From Dioscorea cayenensis subsp. rotundata (Eukaryota > Streptophyta > Magnoliopsida > Dioscoreales > Dioscoreaceae): DNA of 64,000 nt. The DNA lies in contig NC_052481.1 in the NCBI RefSeq assembly GCF_009730915.1, positions 19,092,386-19,156,385 on the forward strand, read 5' to 3'. Below the pieces are notes generated by a model, which did not search any database, was not told the DNA's origin, and saw only the letters and a program-made list of their open reading frames with translations. The stretch's first letter is position 1. The number at the start of each line of letters is the position of its first letter. Both the position numbers and the translations under genes were made by a program. Positions 50,755 through 61,461 of the stretch are shown piece after piece.

Positions 50755-51199
50755 TAATTAAACTTGTGTTTATTTATTCAAAGGTTTAGTGCAATGCATC
50801 TGGACTACTAGTACTGCTCTGTTTCTTTTCTCTTTCAATAACATTGTGAATTTGTGGTAATTTCACTATGTGTTTGTAAATTTTGTGTAATTTGTTTCTT
50901 TTTTGTGTGTTAACAAAAGATGTATGTTGTCTGATTATATGTATTTTGTTTAGTTGTCTCAATATTATATAAGAGGATGCAGAGTGGTCCTTTCCTTTGT
51001 AAATTACAATATATGGTGTGCGCACCCTGAATCTCTAGCTAGCTCAATAGTTGTTTTACCGCTTGAATTCACCTTGTTTGCATTTGTGTTGTTTGGGTTT
51101 ATGTTTTGGATAAAAGGAAAACAGCTGATTTATTGACTAACAATAAAGAAGACTACACTGCAGAGATAAACAGCAAACATAAATAAAAAACAAAAATGG

Positions 51200-51420
51200 G
51201 AATCAAGGAGCCATCTTGGGAGTTCTATTCCTTTGTGATCCAGGCAAGCATTGCCTTGCCAAGGAATCCAAAAGTTCATTGAATTCTTTAGAGATATATC
51301 TCAAGTTGATCCTTGACACACAGTTTAACAGTGTCTTGATACTATCAATGGTGTTTTGCAACCTCTTAAATCACTATAATTGCTTCTATTGATACAAACC
51401 AGTAAACTTTGGTAATATGT
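51200..51420 (-). pseudogene. Fragment of an RNase H-type domain from a retroelement
   Basis: Read on the minus strand, one frame gives TLLNCVSRINLRYISKEFN and then LLDSLARQC, the YISREFN...ADSLA pattern at the end of the plant RNase H-like (RVT_3) domain found in LINEs. It is a short fragment, bounded on the other side by the LINE 3' end. Confidence 0.5.
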
Positions 51421-51439
51421 TAAAATGTCATTAGGTTGA

Positions 51440-53340
51440 ATGCATATTTCCTTGCAGATTTTTGAAAAAGGTGGACAAACCACTTCGATTAATAAAAAAA
51501 GAGCAAATACATACACCAACGCCACTCTACAACATTGTCGAGGCGAGGCACAAAATAAAACTAAAGCAACAAGCCACAAGAAGTGGAACAGAACAAACAG
51601 CGGACAGACAAAAAGGAAAGAAACAACGCTGACACACAGACCGCCATACAACGCCTGAATTAGACAGCCAACTAGCCCGTGGTCTGAGTCTGTGTCTCCT
51701 CAGAAGGAAAATCTCCTCCTGCCTCCTCAGTGGGAATGACTCCTCCTGTATCCTCCACCGAGGGCCTGCAAAGTCCAGACTTCTGCGGATGGCATCGAAG
51801 GAATTCACCAACTTCGCTCTAGGACCCTCAGCAACTGTAGAAAACCATGGCAATAGCATATGATCAATTTTAATGGTAAGAGCATATGCAGATAAGCAAT
51901 TAGCATTAAAAATGCAGTCATTTCTAGCAATCCAAATGTTTCACACAATTGCTTTCACAACTAGGTCCCCCATATCTCTACAAGCAGATCTCACAGAAGA
52001 TATTTAGAGTTTTAAGCAAATGTTAGTATATCTGCATGATGCATGAATGTTATTAGACTCAGTTGTAGTTGAGCAACATTCTACTAAAATAATAAATTTT
52101 TAATCAGCTATTATAACAAAACCTAGAACAGTCAATGATTCTTCAGCCCAAGAGGCATCACAAAGTAAAAAAAAAAATCATAAATAGAATAATGAGAGCA
52201 AGAAGAAAACTCCCTCATCCTCATGAAGTTTGAATCTCTCTTCAAACAATCTTTCATGCTTTTAATGGCCATAAAAGCAACATTCTCCAAATGAGCCTTG
52301 CTTGATATTTCTGAAGCTAAGTCTACACCTAGTTCCCCATAATGCTCATGCACAAGTTGCTAGAAGTGCTTTCAATGCCTTGTCACCAACCAATATTGTT
52401 ACTATTGAATTCCCTTGTCCATCAGCTACCATCAGAGAAGCTCTGGATACTGTTTAGAGAAAAAAGCTTGCAAAGGATTCAACAACATTCAAGCAAGAAG
52501 CAAACTTGTTGCACTTCCAAATAAAGGCCACAAAACAAGCACAATAAAGGAGGACCAGCAAGCATGTAGATCATAAAGGAAAGCAAATGTAGGGAGTTTA
52601 CCATGTAACTTCTTCTTAATAAATTTTATACTCATAAGCCAAGTTTTATCAAAATGAACCTCTTAACATGCCTTAGACTTAATAAATATTAACATGATTG
52701 CCTTGCAAGGTGCATATTAATAAATGTGGGTTTAAGACCCAATAAAATTACAAACAGCTATGGATCCTCCCAAAAGTTGGTGGGAGCTAAATTACAAACA
52801 TTTATGTATATGTTTGGTCTAATGATATTGGCTATCCTACACAAAGCTTTTTAAAAACCAAAGGATTGTAGAATTTAAACCAAATTCCAAATGTTAAAGC
52901 AACCATACTTCATTTGAAATATTTCCACCCAATGCTTCTAATAATCATTCAGCAGAGGGAATATATTTTCAAGTGTAGTACAGTTCCAAGCTATAGAGTG
53001 GACGCTGGACACCACTTCAATTTCTACCATTTGATTATAAAATTTTTTTAGCAATCTTAGAAATCTTGTTAAGGACAATATCAGGAATGACACTAGAAGA
53101 GAAGATTTAATTTGGAATGGAGAGAAAAACACTATTGATGAAAATTATCTAGCCATCATAACAGAAATTAATGTGGTTCGAGATAGTCCTATACACTTTA
53201 TCAACCATAAACTGATATTGATTAACAATGATACTAACTAATCTGGTTAATTTGGACGCTCAATTACTTAAAACAAAAGCCAACTAATTTTCATCCCTAA
53301 AATCCTACTATTGGCTATTTGAGAATTTTTTTTTTTTTAA
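51440..53340 (-). pseudogene. Decayed LINE (non-LTR retrotransposon), 3' part, minus strand
   Basis: Pieces appear in the order expected of LINE ORF2 read on the minus strand. Near 53170-53220 there is VDKVYRTISNHINF-like sequence. Near 52960-53110 lie a LNKISKIAKKFLW-like block and NGRN-like and SIAWNCTTL words, the region after the reverse-transcriptase core. Near 51900-52010 is a VVKAIVWNIWIARND-type C-terminal motif. A T-rich 3' UTR ends at about 51445 with TTTATTAATCGAAGTGG and CCACCTTTTTCAAAAA. All pieces carry stops and shifts. The stretch 52100-52900 between them is not recognised. Confidence 0.55.
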
Positions 53341-53756
53341 ATAAGCCACAATAGAATATAAATGACAGATTTGTTGGGATTAGAAAACTCACCAATGAGA
53401 TTTCTATAGATGTTTAAACACATGAGGCAAACTCTAACAATAATCATGGAAGCTCTAGTAATAATAATAAGAACATCAACAAAAAAAAGTAAATGATTAC
53501 AATTGTTACTAAACCTATTCAAATCGTGAATCATTCATATTAAAGTCAATTATGTTATCGGTAGCTTATTGTGGCCATAGTTATTCCTAATTTTTCTTTT
53601 AATTATGTTTACATTATATATATATTAATCTGCCTTTTCTTCAACATTGTGATTTAATTAATTTTTGCCCTTGCCCAAAAACAGAACACTCATATTAATG
53701 AAAATGAATTAAATGTTGGAAGGTCCTCCAATTAAAAGCAAAGCATGCGGTCAGAT

Positions 53757-53985
53757 GTATATATATATCAATCTATATCTATACATACTATTAAATAGTT
53801 GTATAATCTACTCCGAGAGCGTTTCAAGAAGCAATTTTAATTTTTTTATAACATTTAAGTTTTTATTTATATTACTTATAATATTAATAATTGAAAAATA
53901 TTAATTACACATACTTATTTATTCAATAAATGTCCATGAGATCTTTGAAATCCAAAATATAAAATAGTTTCTATGCCTAGTATAT
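53757..53985 (+). mobile_element. Candidate small Helitron-like repeat
   Basis: Starts with a TCTATA...ACTATTAAA word like plant Helitron 5' ends and finishes ATGCCTAG followed by T. It is directly followed by a second copy beginning TCTATTTACAGTAGATG (from about 53990). The same sequence family recurs at 63090-63620. No clear terminal hairpin remains in this copy. Confidence 0.4.
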
Positions 53986-54102
53986 ATCTATTTACAGTAG
54001 ATGTATAAATTGCTCTAAGAGTAATTCAAAGAATAATTTTAATATTTTCATTTATATTAAATATGGTATTAATAATTAAAAATATTAATTGCATAATAGG
54101 CA

Positions 54103-54111
54103 TTGATTTTA
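54103..54111. repeat. Target-site duplication, left
   Basis: TTGATTTTA, identical to 61453-61461. It lies inside a Helitron-like repeat. Confidence 0.85.
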
Positions 54112-54859
54112 GGGAAAATTAATGTTTACCCCTTGTAAATTTCAAATATTCCTAAACAACCCCTCCAACTTTGGCAAACCCCGGATAACCCTTCCGTTAT
54201 TGTTTAAGTTCCCTTTTACCCCCTACCGTTCACTTCAAATGGGTCAATGTTATGAAATTTCATTTTTGTCCTTGAAAATGAAGGCAAAAAAACCGCTCAA
54301 CCACATCATGTTTGACCTTTATACATACAATTTTACATTTTTTTTTGCCTTTCTGCTTGCTTTTTGTCAAACAAAGTTTAGAAGGCTCATCACATCTTCT
54401 TCTTCTCCTCATTTGGTTTGTTCGATTTGAGTTCTGCCGGTTTTTTGATAAGGTGAGAATTTCTTCGTTGCTCTCACTTTGATCATTCTGCGGAAGGGAG
54501 GGAGTATATAAAAATGCAGGTTTATTATGGAGAGTTTTTATGGTATTGCTAGATACAATGGGGAGGGACGAGTGCTAATGCTCACAACGCTGACTTCTTC
54601 GGAATCGGTGTTAGCTGAGATATGTGAGCGATGGTGTCTCGATATTTCCCGTGTTAGGGTGAACATCCGATGGATATAAAATGGTTTGTCCAATAGAAAA
54701 CGAAGTTGACTTCCAGCAAGTGTGTCACGTGTACTCCATCTTCAAATGCACTGTAGTCGATCTCGTTGTAAGATTCTTGTCTTTTATGTTTATCTAGTTG
54801 TATAAGTTAATTATTGTTTAACTGTGCCAGTCTCTGTTTCAAATATATTACGTTTCCAT

Positions 54860-54986
54860 TTAAACATTATCTTCTTCGTTTAATTTATTTTGTATCTATT
54901 TAAATATTTTACTTAACGTTTAAATTTTTAATTTATCATTTAAACACTTTATGTCTATGCTTAAAATATTGATCGTTTTCGTTTAA
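54860..54986 (+). repeat. 20-nt-period TTTAAA ladder in transposase intron 1
   Basis: TTAA cores begin at 54860, 54880, 54900, 54920, 54940, 54961 and 54983. The stretches between are T-rich and not alike in detail. See the related entries in the other MULE intervals. Confidence 0.85.
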
Positions 54987-56290
54987 ACTGAAGTCTTGGT
55001 AGGAATTTGGATTTTGCAAGCGCTCCGGTCCCACTCCATGGCGACCCTGACGATGTGGGATGCCTTCCTTTCTCGTCAAATCAATCTGAAGTGTTGTTAT
55101 TGGATATCAGACAACGTTTTGAAGTCGTTGAACATTTTAGGGATGCACTTCGAAATTTTGCAATCAAACAGAATTTTGACTTCAAATTCATAAAGAATGA
55201 AAAACACTGGGTGACTATGGAATGCGCTGCCGATAGTTGTTAATAGCGCCTTCATGTATCAAAAGAATATAATAAAAATACTTTCAGAATCAAGACAATC
55301 AACTCGTCACACAGTTGCGGTGGTGGAATAGGAATGGCGTCACATCCGAAAGCATAAAAAAATGGGTAAGCTCAAGGACCGGCCCTTGTACAAGGCCATC
55401 AACATTCAGAAGGACATATTACGGGAACATGGTGTCCACATTCCATACAAGCAAGCTTGGTTGGGAAAAGATCATGCCTGGGTGATCCTCGATGGCACCG
55501 ACATCTCCGGCTATGATTTGTTGCTTTGGTATGTGGATAAGGTTGTTAAGACAAACCCCGACAGCATTGCGATTGTCGAAAGAGACGGTGAGCGTTTTAA
55601 ATGTGCATTCTTTTCTTTAGCCGTGTATTGTGGGATTCAAGAGGGCTTGCAAGCCGCTGTTATTTCTCGATGGTACCCACCTCCTTGGAAAGTATCGAGA
55701 TACTCTATTGGGTGCCACAGGAAAAGATGGAAACAATGGTTTTTTTCATGCGTCGTCTTCGGTATTGTCGACAACGAGACCAATGCTAACTGGACTTGGT
55801 TCATTTCCAAGTTAGGTGATGCTTTATACGATGAAGGATATTATCAAGTGATAATTATATTCGTGTCAGACAGATCTAAGAGCGTTGTGAACGCTATTGC
55901 GAGAGTCTTCCATTCTTCCCCCCTTTCTCCCATGCATACTGTCTTCGACACTTGGAGGCCAATTTTATGAAAGCCATCGTCAGACTTGGGAAAACATCTA
56001 GGGATGAGTGCTGGTCTATATATTTTTGTATTGCGTGGGCATCCACGGCTAAAGAATTCGATGATACCGTAAATGAACTGCAGGCCATATCACCCGAAGC
56101 ATATCAATGGTTGATTCATAAATCGGATATGTCACATTGGTCGAATTATATGCTCATAGGTGAACGTTGGGGCAAGATGTATTCAAATGTCGCGGAGTCA
56201 TTCAATGCGTGAATCAAACAAAGCTCGGCATTTACCGGTGACGAAAATGGTCGAATCCATAAGGTATTCGAATGTTGATTTTATTTACAC

Positions 56291-56470
56291 TTAAGAATTG
56301 GTCTTTTCTTTTAAAATATTTCATTACTATTCAAATATCATTTTCTGTGTTTAATTATCTCGCTCATCGTTTAACTTATTATCCTACGATTTAAACAAAT
56401 GTGTTTCTGTTTAAATATCAATGTATTTGCTTAACCTTGTTTAAGTGTTCGTGTTTCTGTTTAAAAATCA
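56291..56470 (+). repeat. 20-nt-period TTTAAA ladder in a transposase intron
   Basis: TTAA cores at 56291, 56311, (TCAA at 56331), 56351, 56371, 56391, 56411, 56431, 56441 and 56461. The spacing is exactly 20 nt apart from one 10-nt step. Confidence 0.88.
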
Positions 56471-57043
56471 ATGTCTTTGCAAATTGATGAAATGTCGTGA
56501 TCAAGCGAACAAATGGGAGACCTACTTATGCCCAGACATACATTCGAAGGTAGAGATACTTGTTTTAGAAAGCTGAAATCTTCGTGTTGGTCGTTGTGTT
56601 GATGATCGTTATAAAGTGATTGACCAATGCAGTAACTCTGTAGATCTTGCCAATAGAACTTGCTCATGTCGCAGATGACAAGTTTATAATATCTCGTGTA
56701 AACACGCTTGCGCTGCAATAATACAGACAGACACCAACGTTCATCGATTTATTAGCGGCTACTTCACAATCGACAATTATAAACTGGCGTATAAGGAAGC
56801 TATATTCCCCATACTTGACAATAACAAGCTTACGAATGAAAATTGTGAACTGCGTTTGCGACAGCCTGTGATGAGAAGACAACTCAAGGCGCATAGACAA
56901 AAAGAGGATCCAGTCGCAAGTGTCTGAGGTCCGCGAGTTACATTGCAGCCGATGCCACGCCTCCGGTTACAATTGTAGATCTTGCAATGAAACTGTCACC
57001 GACTAGGCATTATAAATAAACAAATTTTTAAAAACAAACAAAC

Positions 57044-57197
57044 TTAATTGAGTGCCAACTTTTGATATTTAAACAGCGAAACTCTTATTCTTAACAGGTA
57101 ACACATATATTTAAATAGAGACATTGTTTGTTTAAAAAGAGACTACTTTATTTTAAACGTAAACACTGATATTTAAACAATAAAATTGAAAGTTAAG
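57044..57197 (-). repeat. 20-nt-period TTTAAA ladder between the two MULE genes
   Basis: TTAA cores at 57044, 57069, 57091, 57111, 57132, 57153, 57173 and 57193. The minus strand is the T-rich one, matching the direction of the ULP1-like gene. Confidence 0.85.
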
Positions 57198-58133
57198 CAA
57201 AGAAAGTGAAGTATATAACTATACATACTAGTAAATGAACACTAGTAAATTTGCATTGAAAAATTTGTCATGTTCTTCGAAAACAATAAATTTAATTAAA
57301 TTTATAACGACAAAACTGTTTTACGTTTGAAAACAAACAATATCATGTCAATTCTATTTCCCTGCAGTTAAAGACCCCCCTTTCTTAGTGATGCTAGTTG
57401 CGCTCCCTTCCATAAGTATGTGGGCAACATACTTTAATCTCAGATAAGGGATGTTCGTTTGCGATAGCCGTAGCTTTTCATCGTCGAGTAATTGCTCGAT
57501 AAACCGCATGACATATACGGCACAATCGACACTTCTTCTTTTTTTTTTGTCGTGGGGTTTCAATGTCGTGAACTAGTGGGTACTTTGTGGTCACCGTCTC
57601 GCCGAACTCCATATCGATACAAGTGTCGAATAGCCTCCGATGTCGAGGTATACAATTTGAGATTAGAATACCGATTATTTACCAAACACTATTAATCAAA
57701 CTCTATTTATCAAAGAACTTACCATTTCTCCCTCGTCTTTATCGTACTCCACACTCTGGAATGAAGAATAATTAATGTATTCTTGTTAGTTATTGTCAAT
57801 GACCACGATATGGAAGTTTCTATTCATGATTATCGAGACGATGACAATGTCAACATGATGCAGGTTGCGCGCAGCATCTCCGATTATAGCGAAAGTCGTG
57901 TCAGCCACGTCTTCCTACTTTGATATAAACAGCGCCAGTGGTCGTGTGATGGAGGCTTCCTTCTTATAGAGATATGGTACTCTACGCAGCGACTTTTGTA
58001 TTATGCATACGAAAGCGTCCATCACATCGTCTAACACCATCTCCTTCCCGTCAAGCAGTGTGAATAGACTGGACCGTATGGAGTTGAGAGAATCATTCAT
58101 CCACACGACAGTCCTGTGGTTAAACAGTAACAG

Positions 58134-58262
58134 ATATAATCAAATGATGTTATAAATATTTAAATGATATCGAAAATATTTAAATGATATTGTAAATATT
58201 TAAATGCTAACTACATAAATTAAAGGTTAACATATATATTTAAACAATAATATAAAAACTTC
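58134..58262 (-). repeat. 20-bp tandem repeat in a ULP1-gene intron
   Basis: Three near-identical 20-bp units start at 58154, 58174 and 58194 (AAATATTTAAATGATAT). This is the cleanest copy of the ladder unit. Confidence 0.9.
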
Positions 58263-58469
58263 AAACTTACTTGTACATAGAGCAGTTGAGGAAGATCCTT
58301 ATCAACTCCTGCTCGAATTTGTTGAAGCGCGATTGTCCATGGTATTTTTTCTTCTTCAGAATAAAGTCTTTCCGAACTTCTTCATATTGTTGGTTGGCAA
58401 GGATCATATTTCTTGTTGTTTTTTCGGTTGCGTTCCCTTTCCCCTTGTTAACAGCTGTTTTGGGATCAT

Positions 58470-58860
58470 CGTGTGACACTGTTGTTGACGGTGTTCAGTG
58501 TTCAGCACCAACATCATCTTCCTTCGATGCGGGCACGATGACAGCATCAACCGGAGATATATCCTTACATGCTTCTTGTTGTTGTGGGATTGTGTTTACC
58601 TTCGATGCGGACCGCTTGGTCGCTGGTTCCACCGTGACTATGATTTCGTTGTCAACAGAGTCAACGATCTTCTCAACCGCGGCCACGATAATAGCATCAA
58701 CGGGAGACACACCCTTAGTTCTGGTTCCTGTTCTTCATTGATTGTATCCACCTTCGATGCCAAGATCGACAACCGCGGCTCCACCGCTGACGGGATTTCG
58801 CTGACAACGTAGTCAACGATCTTATCAATCGCGACAATGGCAACATCATCTACGATCTTC
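58470..58860 (-). repeat. ~140-bp tandem repeat in the ULP1-gene linker
   Basis: About 2.5 copies. 58572-58710 and 58718-58855 share a CCTTCGATGC word, a GGTTCCACCG/GGCTCCACCG word, AGTCAACGATCTT and CACGATAATAGCATC-like blocks. A shorter copy precedes them. It encodes a Val/Asp/Glu-rich linker. Confidence 0.7.
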
Positions 58861-59533
58861 CCACCGCGGACAACCATGTCATCAACGCGATGCACTAATA
58901 ACAACATCACCGCCGATAGTATCGTTATTGCTTTCATCGTCACCGCGGGTGGATAAAGAGACATTATTGTTTTCCTTTTTTCAAGTCTCTTCAAATGACC
59001 GCCTTTGAATGGCTATCTCGACGAAGTCATCGCCGCCAAATTCGACGCCCTCGTCCGTCCCGGGTACTTCATTTGTTTGGAGAGAAAGCGCAGTCGATTG
59101 TGACCATCCTTCCAATGCCACAACTCGAGCGATAAGCTAAGGGAACTCGATCATCAATATCTGGCACGACTGCAGAAGATTTGTAGTGACATTATCGCCT
59201 AGTGCCATCGGTGGGGTTGCCATGGTCGAGGGGCCTGTGACAATCGGGAAGATTGTCGTTGTCGTGGTCGGGGGGGTTTTGCAATCGGGTGGGGTAGGTG
59301 AGGGCTTCTCTCGCGCCGAGGAATGCGCACGCACGCTGAGTCGAAAGTAGAGAACGGTGTCGAGTGCGCACGGAAGAGATTGGCCTTTCATCTTGCCTTC
59401 GAGAAAGTGGTTCCGAAGCAATCACATCCACTTAGCGGTTTGCCGGAACAAATATATCTTCATCAAAGATTCGCCCTGACCACTCAGAAAACTAACAAAT
59501 GTAAACAAAACAATCTCAGTGAAATCATTCAGT

Positions 59534-59698
59534 TTAAACAATAACAAATACATTTAAACATTTAACTTATATATTTAAACGGTATCACATGTTTTTAAAT
59601 GGAAAACAAAATTTTAAATGCCGAAGAATAATTTTAAATGGAAAATAAACACTATTAAATGGTAAATACTATATGTAAACATTAACTACTATTGTTAA
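59534..59698 (-). repeat. 20-nt-period TTTAAA ladder in a ULP1-gene intron
   Basis: TTAA cores at 59534, 59554, 59575, 59595, 59614, 59634, 59655 and 59695. A GTAAAC variant at 59676 fills the gap. Confidence 0.88.
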
Positions 59699-60579
59699 AC
59701 ACATTGTTCATGATTTATTACCTCTTTTCCTTCGAGAGATGACAAACTAGTTTTTATCGTCGCTTGCTTCCGGTAACTACTTTCATCGTAGCACAACATC
59801 CTGGTGTCTCTGCCGAAATGTACTTTCTTTCCCGTCTCCGGCCACCAGAAACCAGATGTTCAAAGGCGATCGAAAGCAACCCTTAATATACCCTCGGTTG
59901 GTCTTCTTCCCCGCCCCATCTACCTCGCGACTCGAGCCAGTCCCGCTAGAAATGTCCTCCATAAGCCACTTGTGTGTTGCCTGCACCCATGCGTATGGCC
60001 CATGCAAGGTAGATCATCGACATAATCAATGATCTAATTCGAAACAAAGTATGAGGTATTTGGGAAGAGTATTATACCCATAAGGTACACCGTAAGGAGT
60101 TTGACAAAATTTTCTTCTTCTCCCCTCTGTCGAACAAATTGCTCAAAAGTTCTCTCGATGGAGTCTCCGTGCCTCGTAGGTTTTTGATAAATACCTCTTT
60201 CGAAAAGTCGAGCATGTTTTCTTCCTCGAACACGCATCGCGTCTCCATCATGACGCGCATCAAGAACGAGGGGCCACATCTTCAGTGCTTGAAAACTCAA
60301 TAGACTTTCCCCGATCCTCGAATTTATCAGGGCGCCATCGTAACTTTGCAATAGAGAATCAAGAAGGGTCATCTCTGGAATACAGCCTTCCAAATTTTTA
60401 GGAAATGTTGGAAACGGTGTCCTTCAGATGATCTCCCAGTGTCGAGGGGTCATATGAACTTTCAATTCAGCCAAGGTCTCCACTACCGGTGTCAAGTAGC
60501 ATCGGCCATTAACTAGGTTGACCGCCATAATCACAAGCCTGCGACAATAACAAGAAATTCAAAGAAGATTCACAAAGTT

Positions 60580-60730
60580 TTAAGCTTAAAAATATAAGAT
60601 TTTTAAACAGTAAACGCCAATTATTAAAAATGAGATATAATATCAGAACAAAATGATCTAGTTTCTTAAATAGTAACAACAATATTTAAATGGAGACATA
60701 CGTTTTTAAACTAAAACTCATTTTTTAAAC
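60580..60730 (-). repeat. 20-nt-period TTTAAA ladder upstream of the ULP1-like gene
   Basis: TTAA cores at 60580, 60603, 60624, 60666, 60686, 60706 and 60725. Lies 5' of the ATG at 60528, so probably a leader intron. Confidence 0.8.
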
Positions 60731-61452
60731 GGAAAGATCATTTGTAAAACCACAACCATATCAAATGAAAGGGGAAACATACGTTATAAACATTACACAA
60801 ATATAACAATCGAAAAACTATTTTGATCGTGTATACATACGAAAATATAAAACAAAACAAAACCCTAGCCGAGAAATCTCCCTGCAGACTAACGAAACAC
60901 CAGCCGAGAAATCCCCTTGCAGACTCCAATATCTTCCAATAAATACAGAACCACAAAACAAAACCGAAAAATATTTCTTTATAACAGAATAGTTAATATA
61001 AAACCATAATCACAACTTCTTTCAATACCTTAGATTGCAAACTAATGAAATGCCGAATACTTGTGCATGACTTCTCTTTCTAGACACCGGTGGAAAGGGA
61101 AAAGCTGAAATTACATAGGATGTCCCGGTAGAGACAACTTCAGAAAGGGAAAAGCTGAAGAGGCGAGTTGAGAAAAAATAAGTATACGGCTCCAGTAAAG
61201 TCGTCTCTTGGGATTATCCTAAGAAAAACCCCCTACTTCTTCTCAAACCGGTGAAATGATTGCAGTGCCATGACTTCCTATGCAAGGGGCAATTTTGTCC
61301 ATAAAATTTAAAAATAACTCCGTTAACCACCATTACATGCTTTGGGGGTTTGGAAAACATTGAGTTTAAAAGGAAGGAGTTTTTAGGGATTGCCAAATTA
61401 AGGGGGTGTTTTGTGAATATTACAAACTTAGGGTTTTTTTTGTAATTTCCAC

Positions 61453-61461
61453 TTGATTTTA
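61453..61461. repeat. Target-site duplication, right
   Basis: TTGATTTTA, identical to 54103-54111. Confidence 0.85.

Larger units (their letters stand above)
54513..56927 (+). pseudogene. MULE transposase pseudogene (MuDR type)
   Basis: Domains appear in family order but in shifting frames. An N-terminal MuDR region (SVLAEICERWCLDISRVRV, then VDFQQVCHVYSIFKCTVV) is followed after an intron (donor GTAAGA near 54771, acceptor near 55002) by DIRQRFEVVEHFRDALRNFA. The zinc-ribbon region follows, then the catalytic core with LLFLDGTHLLGKY (first Asp), IVDNETNANWTWF and FVSDRSKS (second Asp). A SWIM zinc finger (CSCR...ISCKHACAAI) near 56650-56730 completes the order. Stops include TAA/TAG at 55241-55246, a TGA in place of Trp at 56210-56212 and another in the SWIM finger near 56676. 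At least one frameshift lies near 55615. The last stop is at 56925-56927. Confidence 0.85.
57354..60528 (-). pseudogene. ULP1-like (C48) peptidase gene of the MULE, degenerate
   Basis: Reads on the minus strand from an ATG at 60528 (MAVNLVNGRCYLTPVVETLA). The N-terminal DUF1985-like region, with blocks NFVKLLTVYLMGIILFPN and ATHKWLMEDI, is followed by a low-complexity, repeat-bearing linker (58495-58960). A cysteine peptidase domain comes next: VLDDVMDAFVCIIQKSL, the catalytic His in NFHIVVIDN (codon 57810-57812) followed by Asp, and the catalytic Cys in VDCAVYVMRF (codon 57522-57524). ULP1 enzymes cleave SUMO from proteins; what this transposon copy did is unknown. An in-frame TGA at 60424-60426 and frameshifts (for example next to the A10 run before the Cys) make it a pseudogene. 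Introns are inferred at about 58115-58265 and 59490-59725. Confidence 0.75.
54112..61452. mobile_element. Mutator-like element (MULE) with ULP1-type cargo, 7341 bp
   Basis: A full-length element bounded by a perfect 9-bp duplication. The left end GGGAAAATTA and the complement of the right end GTGGAAATTA start imperfect inverted repeats of roughly 70-190 bp, both continuing with A/C-rich sequence (CAACCCCTCCAACTTTGGCAA versus CACCCCCTTAATTTGGCAA). Inside are a degenerate MuDR-type transposase on the plus strand and a degenerate ULP1-like gene on the minus strand, tail to tail. This is the gene content of the plant MULE group known to have captured a ULP1-like peptidase (Kaonashi/KI-MULE). It is no longer autonomous: both genes carry stops and shifts. 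Confidence 0.88.

Noticed and set aside
51325..51859. 108- and 110-codon minus-strand frames as host genes
   Set aside because: They coincide with the LINE 3' end and C-terminal remnants and carry no independent domain.
54122..54430. 102-codon frame at the left end of the MULE
   Set aside because: It lies in the terminal inverted repeat region and has no domain similarity.
59137..59544. Frames at 59137-59431 (-) and 59323-59544 (+) as separate genes
   Set aside because: They fall in the decayed middle of the ULP1-like pseudogene and the adjacent ladder intron.
54835..60745. Reading the spaced TTTAAA ladder as a CRISPR array
   Set aside because: The repeated core is only 4-7 nt, the DNA is a eukaryotic transposon, and the cores fall in introns.
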